From: Methanoplanus limicola DSM 2279
Lineage (GTDB): Archaea; Halobacteriota; Methanomicrobia; Methanomicrobiales; Methanomicrobiaceae
DNA length: 64,000 bases
Direction of reading: 5' to 3'
Assembly: GCF_000243255.1 (NCBI RefSeq)
Contig: NZ_CM001436.1
Span: 1,762,957-1,826,956, forward strand
Shown: one piece after another, positions 25,342 through 34,980 of the stretch
Layout of the letters: the number at the start of each line of letters is the position of its first letter
Position numbering within the stretch: the first letter of the stretch is position 1
Made by a program: the position numbers and the translations under genes
The notes under the pieces: generated by a model
What the model saw: only the letters and a program-made list of their open reading frames with translations
Told to the model about the DNA's origin: nothing
The model's database searches: none

Positions 25342-25824
25342 TTACCTGTTGTCAGTTCTCTCCCTGTATTTCAGCAGTTCATCATATATCCTGTAATCTT
25401 CTCCGTTTACGTAATAAGCCTCAACCAGTATCCTGTCATCACCTTTTGTTCCTTCTTCAATGATAAGTTCTGAGTTTACATCTCCGCTGAGCTGTTTTTC
25501 AATTATTTCGCCATCTGAGAGATATGCTGTGACCTTCAGATAATCAACCATATACTGTCCAAAACCACCTCTTGAGGTTACGGTGATCACTCCGGAAATG
25601 GGATCCTTGACAGCCGCAGCATGAACCTGCAAATTGTCCGGAACAGTTTCTGTTGGCATAGGATTCAGAGAGAAACCTTCAGGAAGACCTGAAGCCTGTG
25701 TTACAGCTGACGTGGGATTATTCTCTGTTCCGGCGGTACCGGTCCGTGAAGAATCCGAACATCCTGCAGAGAGAAGAAGCACTGTAATCAGCAGTAATAG
25801 CGGGAAAATATACTTTTTGCTCAT
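25342..25824 (-). CDS. Putative lipoprotein of unknown function
   Basis: A 160-residue exported protein. After MSKK a hydrophobic stretch ends in LLLSAGC, a lipobox with the expected lipid-modified Cys. A Ser/Thr/Pro-rich linker follows, then a beta-rich domain (IQVHAAAVKDP-like start, GVITVTSRGGFGQYMVDYLKV) of about 100 residues. The frame is open to 25842, but the ATG at 25824 puts the charged n-region directly before the hydrophobic core. It is convergent with arfC and divergent from the gene at 25915. Its role is unknown. Confidence 0.72.
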   Translation of the reverse strand: MSKKYIFPLLLLITVLLLSAGCSDSSRTGTAGTENNPTSAVTQASGLPEGFSLNPMPTETVPDNLQVHAAAVKDPISGVITVTSRGGFGQYMVDYLKVTAYLSDGEIIEKQLSGDVNSELIIEEGTKGDDRILVEAYYVNGEDYRIYDELLKYRERTDNR

Positions 25825-25914
25825 GGTTTTAAAATGAACCATATTATATTTTAAACTTACCTGCTCTCATCCATTCTTCAGGAAAGTTTTTTTTGCAGAT
25901 TTACTCAATAATGA

Positions 25915-26658
25915 ATGATGAAAATAGCAGACTGGGAAATTAAACTTGGAGTTATTCTTATATGTATTACTCTGACTGTGTATTCCTTAAAATTTATAAT
26001 ACTGCAAAATCCTGGAGATACAGTGAATTATATCTTCAATTCCTTTGGTTTTCTGCCGATGAATGTCCTTCTTGTAACAGTTGTGCTGAATAAACTTCTT
26101 TCTGTAAGGTCAAAAAAAGATAAAATGGATAAACTGAACATGGTCATAGGTACTTTCTTCTCAGAAGTCGGAACCGGACTGATGTCAAAGTTATCATCCG
26201 GAGATTCGGCTATTGAGGATATAAGGAAAGAACTTATCATAAAAGGGGATTTCTCAGAGGATGATTTTGAAAGAGTCAGGAAAAATATTAAATCTCACAG
26301 TTTCACAGTAAATATCTCTGACATCGATGTAATATCTCTTGAAAGCTATTTAAGCGGAAAAAGGGATTTTATGATAAGGCTCCTTGAAAATCCTGTTCTG
26401 CTTGAGCATGAAGACTTTACTGAGCTTTTAAGGGCAGTATTTCATCTTGAAGAGGAACTACAGTGCCGTGATGACTTTGCATGCCTGCCGTCCACAGATT
26501 TTGATCATCTTAACGGAGATATAAACCGTGCATATGGAAAACTTGTATTTCAGTGGCTGGATTACATGTCTCACCTTCAGGAGCGCTACCCATATCTTTT
26601 CTCCCTTATGATAAGGACAAATCCGTTTGACGATAATGCTTCCCCCGTAGTAAAATAA
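25915..26658 (+). CDS. Membrane-anchored protein of unknown function
   Basis: A 247-residue protein with two predicted helices at about residues 9-30 and 45-62, then a cytoplasmic helical domain of about 180 residues (SKKDKMDKLNMVIGTFFSEVGTGL onward) rich in charged residues. The middle stretch (ELIIKGDFSEDDFERVRKNI) and the C-terminal DYMSHLQERYPYLFSLM resemble an uncharacterised methanogen family that I cannot name with certainty. Two adjacent ATGs (25915, 25918) could start it. It precedes the oxidoreductase operon by 69 bases but an A-rich, T-rich gap suggests separate transcription. Confidence 0.75.
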   Translation: MMKIADWEIKLGVILICITLTVYSLKFIILQNPGDTVNYIFNSFGFLPMNVLLVTVVLNKLLSVRSKKDKMDKLNMVIGTFFSEVGTGLMSKLSSGDSAIEDIRKELIIKGDFSEDDFERVRKNIKSHSFTVNISDIDVISLESYLSGKRDFMIRLLENPVLLEHEDFTELLRAVFHLEEELQCRDDFACLPSTDFDHLNGDINRAYGKLVFQWLDYMSHLQERYPYLFSLMIRTNPFDDNASPVVK

Positions 26659-26727
26659 AAAAAAATCATTTTTTACATAAATTATTTATGTATATCCAAA
26701 CCATTTCCAGACAGGAGAAAAAAGGAA

Positions 26728-28416
26728 ATGGAACTGGATTTTTCAGTTATTATAGGAGGTAAGGCCGGGGAGGGAATCAGCAGTGCAGGGCTTACAATTG
26801 CCAGATTATTCTCCAGGCTTGGTTACTATGCATATATGGATTTTGACCATCCTTCGCTTATCAAAGGAGGGCATAACTTCTCTGTAATCAGGGCATCTGA
26901 TAAAAAGACAGGTTCACTGAGAGATGAGATTGATATTCTGATCGCACTGGATAAAAATACCGTAAAAATCCACAGAAAACAGCTCAAAACGAAATCAATC
27001 CTTATTTTTGATTCTGACAGTGTAAAAAAAGTATCAGGGACAGCTGTCCCGGCAAAACAGATTGTTGAAGAATGCAGCGGAATTCCGGTTATGATAAACT
27101 CCTGCCTTCTCGGTGCATTCTGCAGAACCATCGGGCTTGAACGCGAATTCACCCTGTCAGTTCTCAGGGATGAAATGCCGGTAAAAACTGAAAAAAATCT
27201 TGAAATTGCCATGAAAGGATATGATTATCTCTCAGAATTCTGTAAAATACCGGATATATCTGAAATTTCGGGCCGGAAAAAAATATTATCCGGAAACGAA
27301 GCACTTGCACTTGGTCTTGTTTATGCCGGACTTGATGCCTACATCGCTTATCCCATGTCACCCGCTTCCGGTATCCTGCACTTCCTCGCCGGAAATTCAG
27401 ATAATTTCGGGATAAAGGTTATACATCCCGAAGGGGAGATCGCTGCTGTATTAATGGCAGAAGGCTTTGCATGTGCCGGCAGGAGGGCTGCAACCGGAAC
27501 CTCCGGGGGTGGGTTCTGCCTGATGACAGAAGGACTTAGCTATGCCGGAATTGCTGAAATTCCCCTGGTTATAGTTCTGGCACAGCGGCAGTCTCCAGGC
27601 ACCGGAGCACCGACGTATAATGCACAGAGTGATCTCTTATTTGCATCATATGCAGGACATGGTGAATTCCCCCGTTTTGTCGTTGCGCCTGCAAATTCTT
27701 CACAGGCATTCTCATGGTCCCGTCTTGCTATGGATATTGCCTGGGATTTTCAGATACCGGCAATTATTCTGATGGACAGAACCGTATGTGAGGGCATTTA
27801 CACATTTGAATTTGATCTCTCTTCAGCCGGTAAAATTTCAGAAAATAAAACTCTCTCAGAATCCTCTGTTATCAATTCCGTTCCGGATGATTCCAGATAT
27901 GAAAGATATGCTGATTCAGAAGACGGAATCTCCCCATTTGCCCCATTAGGAACAAAAAATGCAGTGGTCAAAATTAATGGAAAGACACATTTTTGTTCCG
28001 GAATTTCAACAGGAGATCCTGAAATGCTGCAATGGCTTGCTGACAAAAGAGAGAAGAAAGAAAACGCCCTCAGGTCAGCAGTTGAGAAAATAAAGTGCAT
28101 ACATACAGGGGGAATGGTAAATTCTGAGACTGCACTGGTATGCTGGGGTTCTTTGTCAATGCTCTGTGAGGAAGTCTCTGAAAAGTTAGCCTTAAAGTTT
28201 ATACAGCCGGTTGTTATGGTTCCCTTCCCTGAAAAAGAGATGAAAAAAGAATTTTCAGGGGTTAAAAAAATAATTGTTGCCGAGGATAATTCAACCGGAC
28301 AACTATCCCTGATATTAAAAGGGATGGGAATTCATGCAGACATACAGATCCTCAGTTACAGAGGCAGACAGATGACTGTTGAAGAACTTTACTCAAAAAT
28401 ATCGGAGGTGCTGTAA
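26728..28416 (+). CDS. 2-oxoacid:ferredoxin oxidoreductase, fused gamma-alpha subunit
   Basis: Large subunit of a CoA-dependent 2-oxoacid oxidoreductase, which decarboxylates a 2-oxoacid (or runs in reverse) with ferredoxin. In 562 residues the gamma domain (1-190, GGKAGEGISSAGLTIARLF, DHPSLIKGGHNFS) is fused to the alpha pyrimidine-binding domain (from GNEALALGLVYAGLDAYIAYPMSP). The C-terminal transketolase-like domain holds ALVCWGSLS and VPFPEKEMKKEF. This gamma-alpha fusion occurs in archaeal KorA-like enzymes. The beta subunit gene starts immediately after the stop codon. The substrate (2-oxoglutarate, pyruvate or other) cannot be set from sequence. Confidence 0.9.
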   Translation: MELDFSVIIGGKAGEGISSAGLTIARLFSRLGYYAYMDFDHPSLIKGGHNFSVIRASDKKTGSLRDEIDILIALDKNTVKIHRKQLKTKSILIFDSDSVKKVSGTAVPAKQIVEECSGIPVMINSCLLGAFCRTIGLEREFTLSVLRDEMPVKTEKNLEIAMKGYDYLSEFCKIPDISEISGRKKILSGNEALALGLVYAGLDAYIAYPMSPASGILHFLAGNSDNFGIKVIHPEGEIAAVLMAEGFACAGRRAATGTSGGGFCLMTEGLSYAGIAEIPLVIVLAQRQSPGTGAPTYNAQSDLLFASYAGHGEFPRFVVAPANSSQAFSWSRLAMDIAWDFQIPAIILMDRTVCEGIYTFEFDLSSAGKISENKTLSESSVINSVPDDSRYERYADSEDGISPFAPLGTKNAVVKINGKTHFCSGISTGDPEMLQWLADKREKKENALRSAVEKIKCIHTGGMVNSETALVCWGSLSMLCEEVSEKLALKFIQPVVMVPFPEKEMKKEFSGVKKIIVAEDNSTGQLSLILKGMGIHADIQILSYRGRQMTVEELYSKISEVL

Positions 28417-29259
28417 ATGGACAGAAACCTGATTACGACTGAACAGAACACATGGTGTATGGGCTGCGGAAATTTCTCAATTGAACACAGCCTGAAAGAG
28501 GTTTTCGCAGATATGGCAGATGAAAGTGAAAACCTCAATAAAGTTGTTCTCGTCGCCGGAATAGGGTGCCATGGTAAAATTGCGGATTATCTGAACGTAA
28601 ATACAGTATATTCACTTCACGGGCGTGCAATTCCCTTCGCAACCGGAATTAAACTTGCAAACAATAATCTCAGGGTTATCTGCTGTGTCGGGGACGGAGA
28701 TACCTATGCAGAGGGTCTTGAACATCTCATATTTGCTGCAAAAAGAAATCTTGACATTACAGTTATTGTTCATGACAACCGGGTATATGGCCTGACAACA
28801 GGGCAGTACACGCCCACCTCACCATATCATTTTAAGGGCCGGTCTACACCGGTTGGTTCTCCTGAAAGGCCGGTTAATCCCATGAGTCTGATGCTTGTCA
28901 GCGGCGCCACATATATTGCCAGAGGTTATTCCGGGAGAAAAGACCATCTCGCCGGACTTATCAGAGCAGGCATCGGACATAAAGGATTTTCATATATCGA
29001 AGTGCTCCAGATATGTGCAAGTTATTTTAATATGACTGATGTCTATGAGGAGAAGGTGAAATTCCATAATAATCAGAATCTTTCATCTTATTCCGGTGCA
29101 GAAGAGATAATCAGACTATGGAATTATAATGGCGGTGAAGAAATACCACTGGGAGAATTTTATCAGGTCAGTAAATCTGTATACGAAGATGAATTCTCCC
29201 CCTTCTCTGACACAGATACCAGAAAGAATTCTGTAAAAGAGTTTATGGAGAAAATCTGA
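28417..29259 (+). CDS. 2-oxoacid:ferredoxin oxidoreductase, beta subunit
   Basis: Thiamine-pyrophosphate-binding subunit partnering the preceding gene. The 280 residues show the N-terminal WCMGCGNF pair of cysteines that helps bind the [4Fe-4S] cluster, CHGK, LHGRAIPFATGIKLAN, the GDGDTYAEG metal/TPP motif and DNRVYGLTTGQ. It starts right at the end of the alpha gene, with a GGAGGTG ribosome binding site inside that gene. No separate delta ferredoxin subunit is encoded here, so an independent ferredoxin must accept the electrons. Confidence 0.92.
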   Translation: MDRNLITTEQNTWCMGCGNFSIEHSLKEVFADMADESENLNKVVLVAGIGCHGKIADYLNVNTVYSLHGRAIPFATGIKLANNNLRVICCVGDGDTYAEGLEHLIFAAKRNLDITVIVHDNRVYGLTTGQYTPTSPYHFKGRSTPVGSPERPVNPMSLMLVSGATYIARGYSGRKDHLAGLIRAGIGHKGFSYIEVLQICASYFNMTDVYEEKVKFHNNQNLSSYSGAEEIIRLWNYNGGEEIPLGEFYQVSKSVYEDEFSPFSDTDTRKNSVKEFMEKI

Positions 29260-29409
29260 CAATTCAGCCGGAGTGTAACTTTATTTGACCGGATTTCAGG
29301 GACTGATTATCTATGACTGTCTGATTTTTACCGGATATAATTCCGGTGGAAAATTTATTATATCTTCGCGCTCAATCAGGAAATAAAAGGGAAAAGAGGC
29401 GTAATAAAA

Positions 29410-29937
29410 ATGGCAATGAATCCAAAAATTGAGAAAGAGCTTAACGAACAGATCATGTGGGAACTTTATTCATCCTATATGTATCTCTCAATGTCATCCT
29501 GGTATGAATCCATAGGCCTTAAGGGCTTTGCAAACTGGGAATCTGTTCAGGCTCAGGAAGAACTTGAGCATGCAATGAAATTTTACAGTTATATGATTTC
29601 AAGAGGTGGGAGGGTAAAACTCCAGGCAATAAAAGAACCCCCAACAGAATGGGCATCACCCCTTGATGCATTTGAGGCATCCCTTGAGCATGAAAAATTT
29701 GTAACTTCAAGAATAAATCTTCTGGTTGAACTTGCTATTGAAGAGAGAGATCATCCGACAAATAATATGCTTCAGTGGTATGTTGATGAACAGGTTGAAG
29801 AGGAGGCAAATGCTGAAGAGATCCTGAATCAACTAAGACTTATGGGTTCTCAGGGAAACTCCAGCCTTCTTTACATGCTTGATAAGGAACTTGCAACAAG
29901 AGTTTATACACCACCTGCAACGGATAAAAAGAACTGA
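29410..29937 (+). CDS. Ferritin
   Basis: Iron-storage protein that oxidises Fe(II) and stores mineralised iron in a 24-subunit shell. The 175 residues form the four-helix ferritin fold with ferroxidase ligands visible in LNEQIMWELYSSYMYLSMSSWYE, AQEELEHAMKFYSYM, and LAIEERDHPTNNMLQWYVDEQVEEE. This matches bacterial-type non-haem ferritin (FtnA). An ATTATAT promoter element lies about 50 bases upstream and a GAGG ribosome binding site precedes the start. It is flanked by the oxidoreductase operon and by arginine decarboxylase; neither relation implies a shared function. Confidence 0.95.
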   Translation: MAMNPKIEKELNEQIMWELYSSYMYLSMSSWYESIGLKGFANWESVQAQEELEHAMKFYSYMISRGGRVKLQAIKEPPTEWASPLDAFEASLEHEKFVTSRINLLVELAIEERDHPTNNMLQWYVDEQVEEEANAEEILNQLRLMGSQGNSSLLYMLDKELATRVYTPPATDKKN

Positions 29938-29969
29938 ATTCAGAATAAGAATTACCGCTCTGCTGATAA

Positions 29970-30011
29970 GTTGGGACAACTCATAATACCCAACAATAAC
30001 CGGTAAACCGG
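29970..30011. other. Gene-free interval with two short hairpins
   Basis: The interval 29938-30272 (335 bases) after ferritin holds no gene I can support. Near its left end are GTTGGG/CCCAAC (29970-29975 and 29989-29994) and CCGGT/ACCGG (30000-30004 and 30007-30011). These may end the ferritin transcript. The remainder is AT-rich, with a TATAAT-like stretch near 30230 probably serving the decarboxylase gene. Confidence 0.3.
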
Positions 30012-30272
30012 ATAATTCAATATTTTACCCTGTATTTCCAGGACATATCTGATATTTTCCGCAACTATCCCAATTCATCCATAATTATATTGCACCACCC
30101 ATATATTACTTAATTTGGGTTTGTCCATCAATATTGTCACTACTTTTTCAGATAGTGCCGGATAATCAGAAACATTGCCGCATATGAAAAACCGTTATTT
30201 CCCCGGGTAATTTCATATAATTTTAAGGTTACTCAGGTATAATAAAAAAGAATAATTTCGGAGTATATTTCA

Positions 30273-30776
30273 GTGACAGGTCAGTTTGTTCCAAAAAAAG
30301 TGTTTTTCACGTCCGGCGCAGGTTCTCACCCTGACAAACTTACATCTTTTGAGATGGCATTAAGAGAAGCGTCAATACATTGCTACAACCTTGTAGAAGT
30401 CAGTTCAATTCTACCCCCAAAATGCAGGATTGTATCAAAAGAGGAAGGAATAAAAATGTTATTCCCCGGCAGTATTACGTTTACCGTACTATCCCGTCTT
30501 TCATCAAATGAAGCGGGAAAAAGAATAACAGCATCGGTTGGAATGGCAATTCCACGCGATGTTGAAAAAGACTGGGGATATTTTGCGGAATACCACAGTT
30601 TTGACGAAAGTAAAGAGGTTGCAGGTGCATATGCAGAAAAGATCGCAGACAATATGTACAGGAGTATTTCTGATAAAGTACCTGAGAAAACCATGAACAG
30701 GACAAAATCAACAGTTGTAAATGATAACGGCGACTGGTCCACAACTCTTGCAGCTGCTGTTTTTATAATGGAATAA
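30273..30776 (+). CDS. pdaD: Pyruvoyl-dependent arginine decarboxylase
   Basis: Makes agmatine from arginine, the archaeal route to polyamines and agmatidine. The enzyme self-cleaves at a Ser-Ser bond to create the pyruvoyl group; here the site is S44-S45 in LVEVSSILPP. In 167 residues the family pattern is complete: FFTSGAGSHPDKLTSFEMALREA, then ITASVGMAIP and WGYFAEYHSF. The start is a GTG at 30273. An oligo-T tract follows the stop. Confidence 0.94.
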   Translation: MTGQFVPKKVFFTSGAGSHPDKLTSFEMALREASIHCYNLVEVSSILPPKCRIVSKEEGIKMLFPGSITFTVLSRLSSNEAGKRITASVGMAIPRDVEKDWGYFAEYHSFDESKEVAGAYAEKIADNMYRSISDKVPEKTMNRTKSTVVNDNGDWSTTLAAAVFIME

Positions 30777-30800
30777 GACCTGCATTAATCTTAATTATAC

Positions 30801-30808
30801 TTTTTTTT
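30801..30808 (+). terminator. Oligo-T terminator after pdaD
   Basis: Eight T lie 25 bases past the pdaD stop codon. Confidence 0.45.
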
Positions 30809-30973
30809 AGGCACTTAAAAATAATACACACAGTTACATAATGACAACATATGTTATCCGCTGTATTTGCGTATTCAGGATTTATATGAATTAAAAACCC
30901 AATATAAAATACTGCCGGAACTCTCAGGTTTCCCAAAAATAAATATTATGATTTATTATTTATAACTGCTGAA

Positions 30974-32407
30974 TTAATACGATCTTGCAACAAGTGCCGG
31001 CTTTCCGGCTTTTTTACAGATTATACATTCGCCTTCAGCATCACTGATATATTCAGACCTTATCTCACTGCCAAGAATGCTTACGTTTAATCTTTTTTCT
31101 ATCTCATTGGCGCAGGATTCACATCCGCACCACTGAACAACTGCAACACCGTCTTCAACAGCTTTTCCGGCCTCATCAAGAGTATCCGCTTTTCTGATCT
31201 TCTCTTTTACAGTCTCCTCAGCTCTGTTACGGAGACTCTCAGCAAAAGCATCAAGACTTTTCCTTACATCTTCAGTAATATTCTCACGGCTCAGACTGGC
31301 CTTCTCTCCCAGGCGGTTTGCCGACATAACAACATTATTGTCAATATCTCTGGGGCCTAATTCAAGCCTCAGGGGAACACCCTTCATCTCCCAGTGGTAA
31401 TACTTTGCACCAGGCCTCAGTGGCCTGTCATCAATCCTTACCCTGAGTCCTGCTTCCTTTAACTCCTTCTCAAGAGCTTTTGCAGATTCCAGAATTTCAT
31501 CAGCCCTCTTCTTCATAATAATCGGGACAATGACGACCTGGACAGGTGCCATCTCAGGCGGAAGAACAAGACCTTTGTCATCTCCGTGAACTGATATAAG
31601 TGCCGCTATACACCTCTCCGATATTCCATAGCAGGTCTGGAATGCAGGCTTCTGTTCCCCATTCTCATCCTCAAAACTGATGTCAAAGGTCTTTGAGAAA
31701 TTATCACCGAGATGATGAACAGTGCCGACCTGAAGCGTTCTTCCGTCCGGCATAACCGCATCGGTTGCCATGGTGTAATCCGCGCCCGGAAATTTATCCC
31801 AGTCCGGCCTTTTAGAGATAATCACCGGAACACAGAGCCTTCTGTAAAACTCAGTGTAGAGAGCAACAGCATCTTCAACCTGATCCTTTGCATCATCCCA
31901 TGTTGCATGGACGGTGTGCGCCTCTTTAAACGATGTTATCTCACGCAGGCGAATAAGGGGCCTGGTATGCTTAGTCTCATACCTGAACGTATTAACAATC
32001 TGGTACAGCCTTAACGGAAGGTCAGCATGTGATCTCACCCACAGCGCATACATAGGATAGATTGCAGTTTCACTTGTCGGCCTTAATGCAAGAGGTACAT
32101 CAAGTTCAGATGTTCCGCCATGAGTAACCCAGTATACCTCCTCCTCAAAGCCCTTGATATGCTCAGCCTCCTTCATGAATTCGTTTTCAGGAATTAAAAG
32201 CGGGAAAAGAGTTTCTTCATGATCCCTGTCAAGAAGTTCTCTTAATGCTGAATATACAGCCTTTCGGACTGCAAAACCATGCGGGTACCAGACATAAACC
32301 CCTTTAACAGGGTATCTGACGTCCATTACCTCGGCGCGCCAGAGTATTTCATTGTACCATTCGCTGAATGTTTCTTTTGAAGGCAGTGTGCCCTTCTCTT
32401 CGGACAT
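30974..32407 (-). CDS. proS: Prolyl-tRNA synthetase, archaeal/eukaryotic type
   Basis: Class II synthetase charging tRNA-Pro. The 477 residues have the short archaeal architecture without a bacterial editing insert: motif 2 as [19 protein letters not shown], proline-site residues in [18 protein letters not shown], motif 3 near [11 protein letters not shown] after the anticodon-binding domain begins, and a C-terminal zinc-like domain with [11 protein letters not shown] and CIICKK. It is the third gene of a run DUF63-spoIIM-proS, 13 bases after spoIIM, so probably co-transcribed. A tRNA-Pro gene lies elsewhere in the window, at 61813. Confidence 0.97.
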   Translation of the reverse strand: MSEEKGTLPSKETFSEWYNEILWRAEVMDVRYPVKGVYVWYPHGFAVRKAVYSALRELLDRDHEETLFPLLIPENEFMKEAEHIKGFEEEVYWVTHGGTSELDVPLALRPTSETAIYPMYALWVRSHADLPLRLYQIVNTFRYETKHTRPLIRLREITSFKEAHTVHATWDDAKDQVEDAVALYTEFYRRLCVPVIISKRPDWDKFPGADYTMATDAVMPDGRTLQVGTVHHLGDNFSKTFDISFEDENGEQKPAFQTCYGISERCIAALISVHGDDKGLVLPPEMAPVQVVIVPIIMKKRADEILESAKALEKELKEAGLRVRIDDRPLRPGAKYYHWEMKGVPLRLELGPRDIDNNVVMSANRLGEKASLSRENITEDVRKSLDAFAESLRNRAEETVKEKIRKADTLDEAGKAVEDGVAVVQWCGCESCANEIEKRLNVSILGSEIRSEYISDAEGECIICKKAGKPALVARSY

Positions 32408-32420
32408 TTATGAAAAACTC

Positions 32421-32990
32421 CTAAATACTAACTAAATTTATGATTTGAGGCGTAATAAATGCCTCTGTGAATGCCGCTGCAATAAGAAGCGGTATAACTG
32501 TCATAACAAATATCTTCCCAAGTCTCCTGGCTTCAGCTGCTGCATCACCACTCCCCCTGAATTCTCTCCAGAGGGATTCTGACAGTATAAATCCAAGTCC
32601 TGCTGCCGTTATGAATGCCGGAATTTCAAATATTCCATGTGGAACTATCCCGGCAAAAACAACCGGAAGGCCCTTTTCAGTCATTGTAAACTGAAGGATA
32701 AAACCAACGATAATTCCGTTAGTCATGAGTATAAACATCGTAACAATGCCAAAAGTTGCACCGCCGATGAAGAGAAGAATTGATGCTTCCGTATTATTAA
32801 TAAAGAGATTAAGAGCCAGCAGGGCATCATTGTCAGTTAAAATCGGCAGGAATATATTCTGACTTATAGTTTCAATCATCGCCTTACCGGATTCGGGATT
32901 CTGCGAGAATGCAAGTGCTCCGAATATGAAAAATAATACAAAAAGAGAGAGAGAAAACAGAAATGCTCTCTTCAGATTCCCTTCAAACAT
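32421..32990 (-). CDS. SpoIIM-family (DUF95) membrane protein
   Basis: A 189-residue integral membrane protein with about five hydrophobic segments. The conserved IFLPILTDNDALLALNLFINNTEAS region and the VPHGIFEIPAFITAAGLGF stretch are hallmarks of the stage II sporulation M/DUF95 family. In archaea the family has no defined role; sporulation is not implied. Its start overlaps the end of the DUF63 gene by 8 bases. The two probably function together at the membrane. Confidence 0.87.
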   Translation of the reverse strand: MFEGNLKRAFLFSLSLFVLFFIFGALAFSQNPESGKAMIETISQNIFLPILTDNDALLALNLFINNTEASILLFIGGATFGIVTMFILMTNGIIVGFILQFTMTEKGLPVVFAGIVPHGIFEIPAFITAAGLGFILSESLWREFRGSGDAAAEARRLGKIFVMTVIPLLIAAAFTEAFITPQIINLVSI

Positions 32991-33828
32991 AAAGAATCAT
33001 CCTGACCATATCCCTGATTCCAGGTGCCATTCCGACCATTATCATTGCAAGAATTATCAGATGCCAGAGCGCTTTGTTTCCTTCTTTCCTGTACATCTCA
33101 AGGATATATATCGCAGGAATTACCACAACAAGTTTAAGCCCGAACATGGAAAATGCGGTTCCGGTTGCATCAATCAGAGCAGAACCGACAACATGCTGCT
33201 CAACATATGCCATCTCATGCAGATCAATACCAAAACTTGTTGCGCTTGCATCAAGCAGATGCCCGAATATCAGCAGTTTGTACAGGATATCGGACGCAAA
33301 ATCCCATTTAAATACATATCTTATCACTAACCAGACTGCTGCCGATGATGCAAAAGCCATAGCCAGAATGATAACCATCACAGATATGTGAATTTCTGAC
33401 TGTGTTATTCCATACCAGACAAGCGGAATTAGTGAAGCAATAACAGCGATTATACCTCCGGCTGCAAAACCCTGAGTATACCTCCTGATTATCCCCTTTG
33501 ATTCCAGGGTCCGCGATATTATCAGGACAATTATAGCATAAAAGAATATTGCAAAAAATATCACCGGAGTTATCAGCAGGATATACCACGGGTACGGAAT
33601 AATCCCTGTATCCTCTACAACTCTTAGCGTGCCTCCAAGTACAACATAGGGAATTACTGCAAGAATAAAATCCCTGTCAATTGAGATCCCTGTCCTTTCA
33701 AGCCATCTGTACACCAGATATACCGACAGTATCAGTATCAGGGCGTAGGTAAGGGTGTCAACAATTGTATAGGCCTCACCGTTCACAATCGGACCTACAT
33801 AATATTTGTATATAAAATCCCCTATCAT
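32983..33828 (-). CDS. DUF63 family membrane protein
   Basis: A 281-residue polytopic protein with about seven hydrophobic segments. The start FIYKYYVGPIVNGEAYTIVDTLTYALIL and the central GHLLDASATSFGIDLH stretch match the archaeal DUF63 family, of unknown function. The ATG at 33828 is only 14 bases from the divergent egsA start, so the promoter must lie inside egsA or use shared sequence. Downstream are spoIIM-like and proS genes. Confidence 0.87.
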   Translation of the reverse strand: MIGDFIYKYYVGPIVNGEAYTIVDTLTYALILILSVYLVYRWLERTGISIDRDFILAVIPYVVLGGTLRVVEDTGIIPYPWYILLITPVIFFAIFFYAIIVLIISRTLESKGIIRRYTQGFAAGGIIAVIASLIPLVWYGITQSEIHISVMVIILAMAFASSAAVWLVIRYVFKWDFASDILYKLLIFGHLLDASATSFGIDLHEMAYVEQHVVGSALIDATGTAFSMFGLKLVVVIPAIYILEMYRKEGNKALWHLIILAMIMVGMAPGIRDMVRMILYV

Positions 33829-33842
33829 TTATTGATAAAATA

Positions 33843-34922
33843 ATGAGCGCAGAAGGTATAAAAGTACTCAAAAAACCGCAATTTGACAAATCCAAATGGC
33901 TTCAGATGCCACGTGATGTCATAATCGGTCATGATTCAATAGAACAGATCCCAAAAGTCTGTGAAGATCTGAGAACCGGCAATTCTGCGTTGATAATCTC
34001 CGGCAGAAATACCATGAAAGCCGCAGGAGGGCGTGTTCTGGACCTTTTGGAAGACAAGTATGACGTATCGGTTTTTACAATTGATTCAATTTCAGAACAG
34101 AGCATAGCTGATGCTGAAGATGCCGCATCCGGTTCAGACTTTCTGATAGGTGTGGGCGGAGGAAAACCGATAGATGTGGCTAAAATTGCTTCATATAATC
34201 TTAACAGACATTTCATCAGCGTCCCTACAGCAGCATCACATGACGGAATAGCCTCCTCGCGTGCATCAGTGCCGATTGAGGGAGGGAGAGTATCACTTGA
34301 TGCGCACCCACCCATTGCAATTGTAGCAGATACAGCAATCGTATCAAAGGCTCCACACAGACTTACTGCATCAGGATGCGCCGATGTCATCTCCAATTAT
34401 ACAGCCATTCTCGACTGGGAACTGGCGCACAGGCTCAGGGGAGAAGTCATAAGTGAATATGCCATTGCGCTCTCTAAGATGACCGCAGAGATACTTGTAA
34501 AAAATGCCAATGTGATAAAACCCGGTTCTGAAGAAGGGGCATGGATGGTTCTAAAGGCACTCTTCTCATCCGGAATTGCAATGAGTATCGGAGGTTCATC
34601 AAGACCTGCTAGCGGCGGTGAGCACAAATTCAGCCACGCTCTGGACATACTGTCTCCGGATACCGGCCTTCACGGTGAACAGTGCGGAATAGGTTCTATA
34701 ATGACGATGTATCTGCACGGCGGCGACTGGCGGTGGATCAGAAATTCCCTTCGCGCAATAGGTGCACCTGTAACTCCAAAAGAACTCGGCATTGATGATG
34801 AAGTGGCAGTTGAGGCACTAATGATGGCAAGAACAATACGCCCGGAAAGATTTACTGTTCTTGATATGGGTCTTGAAAGAGACTGTGCTGTAAAACTTGT
34901 AAAAATGCTTTATAAGGATTAA
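33843..34922 (+). CDS. egsA: Glycerol-1-phosphate dehydrogenase [NAD(P)+]
   Basis: Reduces dihydroxyacetone phosphate to sn-glycerol-1-phosphate, the stereochemically distinctive backbone of archaeal membrane lipids. The 359 residues match the family: SKWLQMPRDVIIGH, GVGGGKPIDVAKIAS nucleotide-binding motif, SVPTAASHDGIASSRASV, and zinc-binding His/Asp in GEHKFSHALD and LHGEQCGIG. No ribosome binding site is evident before the ATG and the divergent gene starts 14 bases away, so a very short or leaderless mRNA is likely. Confidence 0.97.
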   Translation: MSAEGIKVLKKPQFDKSKWLQMPRDVIIGHDSIEQIPKVCEDLRTGNSALIISGRNTMKAAGGRVLDLLEDKYDVSVFTIDSISEQSIADAEDAASGSDFLIGVGGGKPIDVAKIASYNLNRHFISVPTAASHDGIASSRASVPIEGGRVSLDAHPPIAIVADTAIVSKAPHRLTASGCADVISNYTAILDWELAHRLRGEVISEYAIALSKMTAEILVKNANVIKPGSEEGAWMVLKALFSSGIAMSIGGSSRPASGGEHKFSHALDILSPDTGLHGEQCGIGSIMTMYLHGGDWRWIRNSLRAIGAPVTPKELGIDDEVAVEALMMARTIRPERFTVLDMGLERDCAVKLVKMLYKD

Positions 34923-34980
34923 ATTCTATTAGAAATCAGGTATGGATAAAATACGTCTGCTTAAAGGGAGTAACTGAAAT

